Source: Gammaproteobacteria bacterium
GTDB taxonomy: Bacteria; Pseudomonadota; Gammaproteobacteria; Acidiferrobacterales; Sulfurifustaceae
Assembly: GCA_016194665.1 (NCBI GenBank)
Contig: JACQBD010000120.1
Coordinates: 1-40,257, forward strand
Direction of reading: 5' to 3'
Length of the DNA stretch: 40,257 nt
Below the pieces are notes generated by a model, which was given only the letters and a program-made list of their open reading frames with translations, was not told the origin of the DNA and ran no database searches. The position numbers were made by a program, and so were the translations under genes. This document shows, piece after piece, positions 29,936 through 38,566 of this stretch. The stretch's first letter is position 1. Each line of letters opens with the position of its first letter.

Positions 29936-31348
29936 TTAATTTGTCGGTGCAAAAGCCATAAATAAGGTGGTCATGCCACGCCGGACCCGCAACACTACCG
30001 AACGTTTCGCCGGCATGTGCTCCAGCAGCCGGAAAAAACCGGAAGCGTCGCTGACACGTTTACCATCGACTTCCAAAATCACATCGCCGACGCGCAAACC
30101 GGCTTCGCGCACCGGCCCTTCATCGACGCTGGTCACGTAAGCGCCTTGATCGATCTCGAAATTTTTTCGCTGCGCCGGCGTCATGTCGCCTAACGTCAAG
30201 CCGAAACGCGATTGGCTGTCGCTGCGCTCGCGCCGCCACGGACGTTCGCTGGGTTCTTCGCGCAGCTCGCCGAGCTTAATAATAATGGTTTGCTTGCCTT
30301 GATCGCGTCGAAATATGTCAAAGCGCGCAAGCGTACCCGGGGCCGTCAGTCCCACGAGCGGCGCCAAATCGACTGAGCGATTCACCATTTTGCCTTCGTA
30401 TTCCAAAACGATATCGCCAGGACGCAAATCCGATTTAGCCGCAGGACTGTTCGGCAAGATATCCGTAACCAATGCGCCATGCGGATTGTTCAGGCCGTAA
30501 GCGCCGGCGAGCGCGCGCGACACTTCTTGCAGGCTGACGCCGAGCCAACCGCGTCGCACCTTGCCCTCATTTTTAAGCTGGGCGCCGATCTTCATGGCGG
30601 AATCGATAGGAATGGCAAAGGACAAACCCATGAACCCACCGGTGTCGCTGTAAATTTGCGAATTCACGCCCACCACTTCGCCCTTGAGATTAAATAAAGG
30701 ACCGCCGGAGTTGCCGGGATTGATCGGCACGTCGGTTTGAATAAACGAAACGTAATTTTCACTGGGCAGAGTGCGACCCTTGGCGGAAACGATGCCGGCC
30801 GTGGCCGAGCTGTCGAAACCGAAAGGCGAGCCGATCGCCAACACCCACTCGCCCACTTGAAGTTTATTGGCGTCGCCGATGGCCACTACCGGCAAAGACG
30901 AAGATTCTATTTTAAGCAGCGCCACGTCGCTGCGCTTGTCCGTGCCTACGACGCGGGCGCTGAACTCGCGCCGGTCGTTTAGGCGCACTAAAATCTCACG
31001 TGCATTTTCCACGACATGCGCGCAAGTCAAAATGTAACCGTCGGCGGAAACGATAAAACCCGAACCCAGGGAATTTTCTTCCAGCGCGTCGGTGTTCTGA
31101 TCGAAGTAGTGGCGTAAAAAATCGCGTTGCGGAGGTTCTTTCGGTGTCGCCGGAATAGATGTCGTGGAAGGAAAACCGGCGCTTTGCACGTAGCGCGTGA
31201 CGCTGATGTTGACCACCGCCGCGCCGTGTTGCGCCACCAAGCGGCTGAAATCCGGCAACTCGCGCGTCGCGGCTTGCGCCGACAATATAAAAAACAACGA
31301 CGCAAGAAAATAAAATGCGCGCCAGACCGTCACGACTGCCGTGGTCAC
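29936..31348 (-). CDS. mucD: DegP/MucD-type periplasmic serine protease (HtrA family, two PDZ domains)
   Basis: GSGFIVSADGYILTCAHVVENA, RSDVALLKI, DVPINPGNSGGPLFNLKGEVVGVNSQI; start overlaps the mucB stop. Confidence 0.95.
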   Translation of the reverse strand: MTTAVVTVWRAFYFLASLFFILSAQAATRELPDFSRLVAQHGAAVVNISVTRYVQSAGFPSTTSIPATPKEPPQRDFLRHYFDQNTDALEENSLGSGFIVSADGYILTCAHVVENAREILVRLNDRREFSARVVGTDKRSDVALLKIESSSLPVVAIGDANKLQVGEWVLAIGSPFGFDSSATAGIVSAKGRTLPSENYVSFIQTDVPINPGNSGGPLFNLKGEVVGVNSQIYSDTGGFMGLSFAIPIDSAMKIGAQLKNEGKVRRGWLGVSLQEVSRALAGAYGLNNPHGALVTDILPNSPAAKSDLRPGDIVLEYEGKMVNRSVDLAPLVGLTAPGTLARFDIFRRDQGKQTIIIKLGELREEPSERPWRRERSDSQSRFGLTLGDMTPAQRKNFEIDQGAYVTSVDEGPVREAGLRVGDVILEVDGKRVSDASGFFRLLEHMPAKRSVVLRVRRGMTTLFMAFAPTN

Positions 31349-32331
31349 TGGGCCAGCGCGACCGAACCGCCGATGAGGGCGATGGTTTCCGCCGGTACTT
31401 CACCCACGGTGGTGATTTGATAATCGTCAACGCGCACACCGAGCGCATGCACCGCACCCATGCGACTCGGACCGAGCATGAACAGCTTGACGTTCTTCTC
31501 TTGTTTTTCGATGAACACCGACACCGTCGCCAAGCCGTCGGTATACACCAAATGCTCCACCGGTTGCGTGCGCGTCGGCATGCGCCGCGTCATGCGCATG
31601 GAAAGCTTGAAACCTGTCGGTACGCGTGTCGCTGTCCAAGCGGGTTGAGCGGCAACACTGGTATTTTTATTTTTTGCGCTACTGTCTTCGCGATACCAAA
31701 TCATGCCTTGGCCGGCTACTCCCGGTTGCATGTCGTTCGCTGAAATCTTGGCAGCAAGGTTGATTTGCGTGAACATGAATTGCTCGAGAACATTTCCCTT
31801 GCTATCGACCAAGTCCGCTTTCAACAATAATCCGGTTTCCTTCTCAGCCCACAGGTGATAACCATAACGATAATCATCGTCGGGTTTTATCAGCACCAGC
31901 TGTGCCATACGGTTAGCCACGCGTTCGACGCCGCCGAGCTGCAAGATATAATGTTTGTTAAGGTCCGATAAACGCTCCGGCAAAATGGCGGGAAAATTTT
32001 TGTTATCGGTTTTGCGATATTCGACGATGACCGACTTCATGTCCGGCCAATAGCAGCGCACTTCGCCGCCCTCGCGGATAATTTCGCGCGGCGAACCGTT
32101 TAAGGAAATGAGTCGTTCTTTGGCCAGGCCATTTTCCATTTTATGGAAAATGTGCATGGCTTCGAGTTGGGTGTCATGTTGATAGACGAATACGCCTTCG
32201 TAATCCTGATTGCGCGCCGCGCGATTGATTTTCATCAACCACTCTTGCGCGTTGTCCGCGGCGACGACGGCGCCGCTGACAATTAAACTAATGGAAAATA
32301 GAAAGCAGCGCTGCGCGACGGACGAAATCAT
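31345..32331 (-). CDS. mucB: Sigma-E regulatory protein MucB/RseB
   Basis: QEWLMKINRAARNQDYEGVFVYQHDTQLEAMHIFHKMENGLAKERLISLNGSPREIIREGGEVRCYWPD. Confidence 0.95.
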   Translation of the reverse strand: MISSVAQRCFLFSISLIVSGAVVAADNAQEWLMKINRAARNQDYEGVFVYQHDTQLEAMHIFHKMENGLAKERLISLNGSPREIIREGGEVRCYWPDMKSVIVEYRKTDNKNFPAILPERLSDLNKHYILQLGGVERVANRMAQLVLIKPDDDYRYGYHLWAEKETGLLLKADLVDSKGNVLEQFMFTQINLAAKISANDMQPGVAGQGMIWYREDSSAKNKNTSVAAQPAWTATRVPTGFKLSMRMTRRMPTRTQPVEHLVYTDGLATVSVFIEKQEKNVKLFMLGPSRMGAVHALGVRVDDYQITTVGEVPAETIALIGGSVALAQ

Positions 32332-32879
32332 TTATTATTATTGTCGTAACCAACCACACGCACGTAAGGCATCATGCCGCCGATTCCCGAGGTCGACGCA
32401 AATTCGTTATGCTCGACTAAATACGCATTGAGCGCGTTTTCCGCTCCCGGTTCCTTGGTATCCCAACGCGTGGTGCCGCTACGGATAACTTGCCCGGCGG
32501 GTTTGCCGCCCGCCACTAAAGCCGCAGCGCTTGACTCAGGTTTATCATTCAGACGTTGGACGCCCAAAATCGCTATCGCCGCCACCGACGCCGCGAGCGC
32601 CAGAGTGCTGACAACGCGCAGCGCTTGTTGACGCCGATAGGAACCGGCGCGCGACGGCTCGCTTTCAATTTGTTGCGCCACTTTTTCGGCCACGTTCGCG
32701 ACCAGAAGAATTTCCGAATCTTGATGCAAGGCAGATCGCGCCACGTGATAACGTTCCCAGGTGCGTCGGAGCGTGGCGTCTTGCGAAAGCGCCGCCATCA
32801 GCTGGCGGGTTTCCAATTCGTCCAGTTCGTTATCGACGAAAGCCGAAAGTTTTTCTTGCATGATCTTGTCGTTACTCAT
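32328..32879 (-). CDS. rseA: Sigma-E anti-sigma factor RseA/MucA
   Basis: EKLSAFVDNELDELETRQLMAALSQDATLRRTWERYHVARSALHQDS; single TM; adjacent to rpoE. Confidence 0.94.
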   Translation of the reverse strand: MSNDKIMQEKLSAFVDNELDELETRQLMAALSQDATLRRTWERYHVARSALHQDSEILLVANVAEKVAQQIESEPSRAGSYRRQQALRVVSTLALAASVAAIAILGVQRLNDKPESSAAALVAGGKPAGQVIRSGTTRWDTKEPGAENALNAYLVEHNEFASTSGIGGMMPYVRVVGYDNNNK

Positions 32880-32885
32880 ACCGAT

Positions 32886-33464
32886 TTATCTCTCCAACAA
32901 TGGGCGTAATTCTTGATCGATCGCTTCGCGCGCGCGAAAAATGCGCGAACGTACGGTGCCGATGGGACAATCCATCATTTGCGCAATTTCTTCATAACTG
33001 AGACCTTCGATTTCACGTAAAGTAATGGCGGTGCGTAAATCTTCCGGCAGTTGTTCAATCACGCGGTGCACGGTGGCGGCGATTTCATCCGTGAGCGCCT
33101 GACGTTCCGGCGTCGCCAGGTCGCGTAAGCCATCGCCGCTTTCAATCAGTTCTGCACCTTCAATTTCCATATCGGACCCGGGCGGCCGCCGCCCCATCGA
33201 TTCCAGATAATTTTTCGCCGTGTTGACGGCGATCCGGTACAGCCAAGTATAGAACGCGCTTTCGCCGCGGAAACTGCCAATGGCGCGATACGCTTTTATT
33301 AGGGCTTCCTGAGTGACGTCTTCCACTTCGCCACGGTCACGCACAAAACGTGAAACCAGTTTAGCAATCTTGTGCTGGTACTTGCGGGCTAAAAGATCGA
33401 AAGCGGTCTTATCGCCCTGTTGTACCCGTACAACCAGTTTTTGGTCGATGCTGCGCTCAGACAT
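32886..33464 (-). CDS. rpoE: RNA polymerase sigma factor RpoE/AlgU
   Basis: QKLVVRVQQGDKTAFDLLARKYQHKIAKLVSRFVRDRGEVEDVTQEALIKAYRAIGSFRGESAFYTWLYRIAVNTAKNYLES; LPEDLRTAITLREIEGLSYEEIAQMMDCPIGTVRSRIFRAREAI. Confidence 0.97.
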   Translation of the reverse strand: MSERSIDQKLVVRVQQGDKTAFDLLARKYQHKIAKLVSRFVRDRGEVEDVTQEALIKAYRAIGSFRGESAFYTWLYRIAVNTAKNYLESMGRRPPGSDMEIEGAELIESGDGLRDLATPERQALTDEIAATVHRVIEQLPEDLRTAITLREIEGLSYEEIAQMMDCPIGTVRSRIFRAREAIDQELRPLLER

Positions 33465-33507
33465 CTAGATTAAGTCTCATATGTCTGAGTTGCACTCTGC
33501 TGACCAC

Positions 33508-33535
33508 TACAGACCGCGCGCGCGCCTGAAAGTTC
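33508..33535 (-). promoter_or_regulatory. Candidate sigmaE-dependent promoter of rpoE
   Basis: On the minus strand: GAACTT (33535-33530), 16-nt spacer, TCTGTA (33513-33508), about 45 nt upstream of the rpoE start; resembles the sigmaE consensus GGAACTT-N15/16-TCTGA. Confidence 0.65.
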
Positions 33536-33673
33536 GCCATTAAGGTTTGAGTTTAATGCTTGAAATGTAGTTGTTTTGCTCAATTTTTTATACCTAAAAA
33601 ATAACCAGCGTAAAGTAATGCCCAACACCTATGCTAGGATAACGTAAACGCGGCCAACGTGCTGAAAACATTC

Positions 33674-35311
33674 ATGACAACCCCCCAGTTCTGCGACGTA
33701 TTGATCATCGGCGGCGGCGTCGCGGGATTAAGTTTGGCGTTGCGCGTCGCCGAACAAGCTAAGGTTACCATTCTTACCAAAGGCGCCTTAACCGAAGGCG
33801 CCAGCCTCTATGCTCAAGGCGGCGTCGCCGCGGTACTCAACGGCCGCGAAGACTCGTTTGAATCGCATATTCAAGACACGCTTAAAGCCGGCGCCGGATT
33901 ATGTTCCCCGAAAACCGTGGAATTTGTTGTGCGCCATGGCCCCGAAGCCATCCGCTGGTTGATTGACCGGGGTGTGCCATTTAGCCGCGAAGAAACCGCG
34001 AGCGACACAGAATATCATCTCACGCGCGAGGGCGGACATAGCCACCGGCGCGTGATTCATGCCGCTGACGCCACCGGCCGCGCGGTCGAAACCACGCTCG
34101 AAGCGCTGGTGCGCAAGCATCCCAACATCCGCCTGCAAGAAAATTACATCAGCATCGATCTCATTACCCAGCAAAAAATCGAACGCGCCGGCCCCAACCG
34201 TTGTTTGGGTGCTTACGCGCTGAACAAAGCCACCGGTCACATTCATGTTTTCGGCGCGCGCTTCGTGGCCTTGGCCACAGGCGGCGCTTCCAGGGCATAC
34301 CTTTATAGTAGTAATCCAGACACTTCCACCGGCGACGGCATCGCCATGGCCTGGCGCGCCGGTTGCCGCGTGGCGAACATGGAATTTGTGCAATTTCATC
34401 CGACCTGTCTTTATCACCCGCGCGCCAAATCTTTTTTGATTTCAGAGGCACTACGCGGTGAAGGCGCTAAGCTCAAACTGCCCAACGGCGCGCCGTTCAT
34501 GCCGGACCACGATGCGCGCGCCGAGTTGGCGCCGCGCGATATCGTCGCGCGCGCCATTGACTATGAAATGAAACGCCGCGGTTTGGATTATGTGCATCTC
34601 GATATCAGCCATAAACCCGCCGAATTCATCCGCAGTCACTTTCCGACTATTTACGAACGCTGCCGCGAATACGGTTATGACATCACCCGCGAACCGATTC
34701 CGGTGGTGCCGGCGGCGCATTATACCTGCGGCGGTGTCATGACCGATCTTTCTGCGCGCACCGACCTGGAACATTTGTATGCCGTCGGCGAATGCGCCTT
34801 TACCGGCTTGCACGGCGCCAATCGCCTGGCCAGTAACTCGCTGCTCGAATGTTTGGTGTTTGCTCAAGCCGCGGCGGAAAATATTCTAAGCGCGCTGCCC
34901 ACCGCCGACCCCGCCGTCAAAAATTTGCCGGCGTGGGATGAAAGCCGCGTAACGGACGCCGACGAACAAGTCGTCGTATCGCACAACTGGGATGAACTGC
35001 GCCGCGGCATGTGGGACTACGTCGGCATCGTGCGCACCAGCAAACGTTTGCAGCGCGCGCAACATCGGGTGGATTTGCTGAAAGAAGAAGTGCGCGAGTA
35101 CTACACGAACTTTAAGGTTACCAACGATCTCATTGAATTACGTAACTTATTATTAGTCGCGGAGTTAATCATCCGCTCGGCGCTGGCGCGCAAAGAATCG
35201 CGCGGCCTGCACTTCACGCGCGATTACCCCAATACCCTTCCTGGCACTCCGCAAGACACCGTGCTCACTCCAGCACTGTTTCAAGATTCAGCCGTACGCG
35301 CCAAAGCCTAA
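33674..35311 (+). CDS. nadB: L-aspartate oxidase
   Basis: [96 protein letters not shown] 33674 preferred over GTG 33659. Confidence 0.96.
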   Translation: MTTPQFCDVLIIGGGVAGLSLALRVAEQAKVTILTKGALTEGASLYAQGGVAAVLNGREDSFESHIQDTLKAGAGLCSPKTVEFVVRHGPEAIRWLIDRGVPFSREETASDTEYHLTREGGHSHRRVIHAADATGRAVETTLEALVRKHPNIRLQENYISIDLITQQKIERAGPNRCLGAYALNKATGHIHVFGARFVALATGGASRAYLYSSNPDTSTGDGIAMAWRAGCRVANMEFVQFHPTCLYHPRAKSFLISEALRGEGAKLKLPNGAPFMPDHDARAELAPRDIVARAIDYEMKRRGLDYVHLDISHKPAEFIRSHFPTIYERCREYGYDITREPIPVVPAAHYTCGGVMTDLSARTDLEHLYAVGECAFTGLHGANRLASNSLLECLVFAQAAAENILSALPTADPAVKNLPAWDESRVTDADEQVVVSHNWDELRRGMWDYVGIVRTSKRLQRAQHRVDLLKEEVREYYTNFKVTNDLIELRNLLLVAELIIRSALARKESRGLHFTRDYPNTLPGTPQDTVLTPALFQDSAVRAKA

Positions 35312-35708
35312 ACAGTTCTGCGTCCACGGCATCGGCGGCGATCACCAACTTAACTGGCAATCTGCGTCCGGCTACGCGCAAAGTTAGCAGTGTCAACCAG
35401 GGATGAATGAAACGGGATTTTACCTGGCACACATACCAAAGCTCATCGCCCGCAAAACGCACTGACACGCTTGCTTCGTCATCCAATTCCACGACTTCGA
35501 TGGCTGACTTGCCAATACGCCAGGCATAAATAGTCAGCAGTCGGTAAAGCACGAACCCAAGCATCAACCACAAAATAAAACGCATCGGCCAGGCCGGCAA
35601 AATCATTACCAACGGCATAGCGCCGAGGCCGATAAACAGAAAAGTTGCCGCCAAAAAACGTGAAACTTTTATGTTCAATATCAGGTTACTGTTTAATTTT
35701 TTCGACAA
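35265..35708 (-). CDS. ygfX: YgfX (CptA)-like membrane protein
   Basis: Two adjacent TM segments, then a soluble domain with [68 protein letters not shown]; overlaps sdhE. Confidence 0.8.
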   Translation of the reverse strand: MSKKLNSNLILNIKVSRFLAATFLFIGLGAMPLVMILPAWPMRFILWLMLGFVLYRLLTIYAWRIGKSAIEVVELDDEASVSVRFAGDELWYVCQVKSRFIHPWLTLLTLRVAGRRLPVKLVIAADAVDAELFRLWRVRLNLETVLE

Positions 35709-35931
35709 GTTCCCTTAACTCATTATCGAGTGGTTTTTGATTGCTCTGAAGGTATGCGAACAAAGTGTCGTCCGGAATCGCCAATAATTTATCGAAGGCA
35801 TTTTGTTCGGGAAGACTAAGATGGGGGTAACGCTGTTCCAAAAAATTGAGCAGCAGCACATCGAGCTCAAGCAAACCCCGGCGACAACGCCAGCGCAGTC
35901 TCTCCAGTTTGCGATCGTCCATGTCAACCAA
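35686..35931 (-). CDS. sdhE: FAD assembly factor SdhE
   Basis: LRWRCRRGLLELDVLLLNFLEQRY (RRGxxELD signature); LLAIPDDTLFAYL. Confidence 0.93.
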   Translation of the reverse strand: MVDMDDRKLERLRWRCRRGLLELDVLLLNFLEQRYPHLSLPEQNAFDKLLAIPDDTLFAYLQSNQKPLDNELRELVEKIKQ

Positions 35932-35949
35932 ATATTAATCGTATTAAAT

Positions 35950-35980
35950 GTAGGGTGGGTTGAGCGCAGCGAAACCCACC
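35950..35980. repeat. Dispersed intergenic palindromic repeat (GWVERSETH-type)
   Basis: gTAGGGTGGGTTGAGCGCAGCGAAACCCACC with GGTGGGTT (35954-35961)/AACCCACC (35973-35980). Confidence 0.75.
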
Positions 35981-36049
35981 GAACGACAAGATTTTATTGA
36001 ATTTACCGCTGACATATTGGTTTCACTCAAACTGCAATTTTGGCTCACG

Positions 36050-36116
36050 TAGGGTGCGTCGTCCCACGCACCAAGGCTTTACTTAAATCGTGGATCGGTG
36101 CGCAGGGCGCACCCTA
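36050..36116. repeat. Compound palindromic repeat with two internal hairpins
   Basis: Outer arms TAGGGTGCG (36050-36058)/CGCACCCTA (36108-36116); internal hairpins GGTGCGT-cgtccc-ACGCACC (36053-36072) and GGTGCGC-agg-GCGCACC (36097-36113). Confidence 0.75.
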
Positions 36117-36132
36117 TTTTTTAAGACAAGCC

Positions 36133-36828
36133 TCATAAAACACGCTTCGCCAGCATCTGCTTAATCTCCCCAATCGCCCGGCTCGGATTCAATCCTTTCG
36201 GACAAACATCGGTGCAATTCATGATCGTATGACAACGGAACAACTTATAAGGATCTTCGAGTTCATCCAGACGCTCGCCCGTGGCCTGATCGCGGCTGTC
36301 AGCCAAAAAACGCCATGCTTGCAGCAAAGCCGCCGGCCCTAAGAACTTAACGGGATTCCACCAGAAAGACGGACAAGCTGTTGTGCAACAAGCACAAAGT
36401 ATGCACTCATAAAGCCCGTCTAACTTTTCACGATCGGCCGGCGACTGCAGTCGCTCAATTTCCGGTTCGGGATCGTTATTGCTCAGCCACGGTTTCACCG
36501 CGCGATATTGGTTATAGAACTGAGTCAGATCGACGATCAAATCGCGTATCACGGGCTGGCCAGGCAATGGCCGGATTTCAATCGGCTGCTTAAGCTCATG
36601 CAAAGGCAGAATGCACGCCAGCCCATTGCGCCCATTAATATTCATCGCGTCCGACCCGCACACACCTTCGCGGCAGGAGCGCCGAAACCCCAGGCTGTCG
36701 TCCTGCTGTTTAAGCAACAACAGAGCATCTAATAACATAACCGCACCCGTGTCATCCGCCAGCTCGTAGGCCTGCATACGCGGTTTAGCGTCTGTTTCCG
36801 GGTTAAAACGGTAAATGGAAAATCGCAT
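36133..36828 (-). CDS. sdhB: Succinate dehydrogenase iron-sulfur subunit
   Basis: FSIYRFNPETDAKPRMQAYEL; FRRSCREGVCGSDAMNINGRNGLACI; LYECILCACCTTACPSFWWNP; CHTIMNCTDVCPKGLNPSRAIGEIKQML. Confidence 0.97.
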   Translation of the reverse strand: MRFSIYRFNPETDAKPRMQAYELADDTGAVMLLDALLLLKQQDDSLGFRRSCREGVCGSDAMNINGRNGLACILPLHELKQPIEIRPLPGQPVIRDLIVDLTQFYNQYRAVKPWLSNNDPEPEIERLQSPADREKLDGLYECILCACCTTACPSFWWNPVKFLGPAALLQAWRFLADSRDQATGERLDELEDPYKLFRCHTIMNCTDVCPKGLNPSRAIGEIKQMLAKRVL

Positions 36829-36967
36829 GTGAAGAGTTTAGCTCGATATTATTAGTAATCATAATCAGAAAAGACCTGATTAATCGGATGATTCAAAAGC
36901 CACACTAACTCCTGCCGTTTTCAGCTATCGCGCCCGCCAAGCAGCGGTCGAACTTATCCGTCATTTT

Positions 36968-37004
36968 CCGACCAGTAATCCCAACAATCCCCGCCACTGG
37001 TCGG
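36968..37004. repeat. Perfect 9-bp inverted repeat upstream of the 37097 gene
   Basis: CCGACCAGT (36968-36976), 19-nt spacer, ACTGGTCGG (36996-37004). Confidence 0.7.
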
Positions 37005-37096
37005 CCTCCCACTAGGATGGCGCCCGTAAGCACGCATACTTAACGCATTCAATCCCAAGCAATGGATGTTATCTGTATTCCACAGGGGGAATCTTT

Positions 37097-38566
37097 ATGG
37101 ACAACTTTATAATCTGGCCGACGAATCCGGCGGTTTCAATTTTCCTAATCATTGTCATCGCCATTCCTGTTTTATACGGCGCGCGTCCGGCGATGCACAA
37201 CTTATTGCGCGCGGTGTTCCGCAGCATCAGCAATCCGCTGCGTCTCGGCTCGCATTGGCTTTTCAAAGCCGCCGAAGAATTGCATCGGCGCAATAAAATG
37301 GTATTGCTCGCGCGCGGCCGCAGTGAAATATCGCAAGGCATCGTCAAAGAATTCGATCGCGTTACCAATTTAGTGCAACGCGATCTGCACGGTTATCCGG
37401 CGCTGCAGCGCAAACTCATGGATGAAATTACGCGCATCGAAGAAGAATTTAAAAAATGCGGCGAAGTACCGCCGCCCCCGCCGGAATGGACCAAGGCCGT
37501 AGCGGCGATCGCCAAGATCAAACCATCCGGCGACGGCCTAGTGGAAAAAATATTGGATGACATCCGCAACTCCATCGACAAAATCTACGACAAGGTCGTC
37601 GCTGAATATCGCAAGTCCTACGAACAACGCCACAACATTCTGAAAGGCTTCCTGCCTTTCTGGCGTTCGGTCGATCAAACGCTGAATCGCGTGGATAAAA
37701 ATCTCACCGGCCTCACCGACAGCGCCGCCAAGATCGACGAGCAAATGGAAAAGTACGCGCAGATCAACGCCAACACCGAAAAGGCCGAGCATACACTGGC
37801 TTCGTCGGCGACTATTTTGTTCGTGATCTCATTATTGGTAATGCTCATCGCCGCCGGCGGCGCCTTCGTCAACTTCTGGTTGATCGAGCGCCCCATGGAA
37901 GCGATGGTGGGCGGTTCGGAATATATTTACGGCAATCTCCAAGCTTCTTATTTAGCGGCGATGGTCATTATATTTTTCGAAACGCTGATGGGATTGTTCT
38001 TGATGGAGTCATTGGGTTACACGCATCTATTCCCGCTCAACGGCATCAATAACAAAATGCGTCGCTGGATGGTCTTAATTTCTTTTACCATCTTGCTGGT
38101 CCTGGCGGGTGTGGAAGTAGCCTTGGCCGTGATGCGCGATCTCATCGTCGCCGCGGATGTCGCGCTCAAACAAGAATTGGCCAGCGGCACCATCGCCAAA
38201 GTAGCGGTCAACACTTGGGCGCTAAACATACCTAAAGCCGCGCAAATGATTTTAGGTTTCACCCTGCCCTTCGCTTTGGCGTTTGTCGCAATCCCCTTGG
38301 AGTATTTGATTCATTCGGGACGCAGCGTTTTCGGTGTGTTGCTGGTGCTGAGCATTCGCGTACTGGGTTTTGCCACCCGCTTCTTATCCAGTTTGGCGCG
38401 TCAAGTCGGCAAAGGCATCGAACATCTCTACGACGCTGTCATCTTCTTGCCGCTGATCATCGAGCGTTTGCTGGTTAATCGCGGCCTGTCGGCAATCGGT
38501 AAAAAATCGGATAACTCAGGCATGCGCGCATTCTCCAAACGCGCTGCCGGGGAGCATATTTTATGA
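37097..38566 (+). CDS. Uncharacterised multi-TM membrane protein with a long non-membrane helical/coiled-coil insert
   Basis: TM1 near residues 10-30 (VSIFLIIVIAIPVLYG); charged helical region including EKILDDIRNSIDKIYDKVVAEYRKSYEQRHNILKG and a PPPPPEW linker; four or more TM segments in the second half (ILFVISLLVMLIAAGGAF, YLAAMVIIFFETLMGLFLM, WMVLISFTILLVLAGVEVALAVM, MILGFTLPFALAFVAIPLEYLI). No family recognised. Confidence 0.88.
   Translation: MDNFIIWPTNPAVSIFLIIVIAIPVLYGARPAMHNLLRAVFRSISNPLRLGSHWLFKAAEELHRRNKMVLLARGRSEISQGIVKEFDRVTNLVQRDLHGYPALQRKLMDEITRIEEEFKKCGEVPPPPPEWTKAVAAIAKIKPSGDGLVEKILDDIRNSIDKIYDKVVAEYRKSYEQRHNILKGFLPFWRSVDQTLNRVDKNLTGLTDSAAKIDEQMEKYAQINANTEKAEHTLASSATILFVISLLVMLIAAGGAFVNFWLIERPMEAMVGGSEYIYGNLQASYLAAMVIIFFETLMGLFLMESLGYTHLFPLNGINNKMRRWMVLISFTILLVLAGVEVALAVMRDLIVAADVALKQELASGTIAKVAVNTWALNIPKAAQMILGFTLPFALAFVAIPLEYLIHSGRSVFGVLLVLSIRVLGFATRFLSSLARQVGKGIEHLYDAVIFLPLIIERLLVNRGLSAIGKKSDNSGMRAFSKRAAGEHIL

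Noticed and set aside
35803-36000. 65-aa plus-strand ORF ending VGWVERSETHRTTRFY
   Set aside because: Antisense to sdhE plus translation of a palindromic repeat; the GWVERSETH string is a well-known artefact peptide.
36900-37010. Possible sdhA remnant or transposase fragment upstream of sdhB
   Set aside because: Short open stretches (e.g. YRARQAAVELIRHFPTSNPNNPRHWSASH) exist, but I recognise no SdhA or transposase motif; left as unexplained intergenic sequence.
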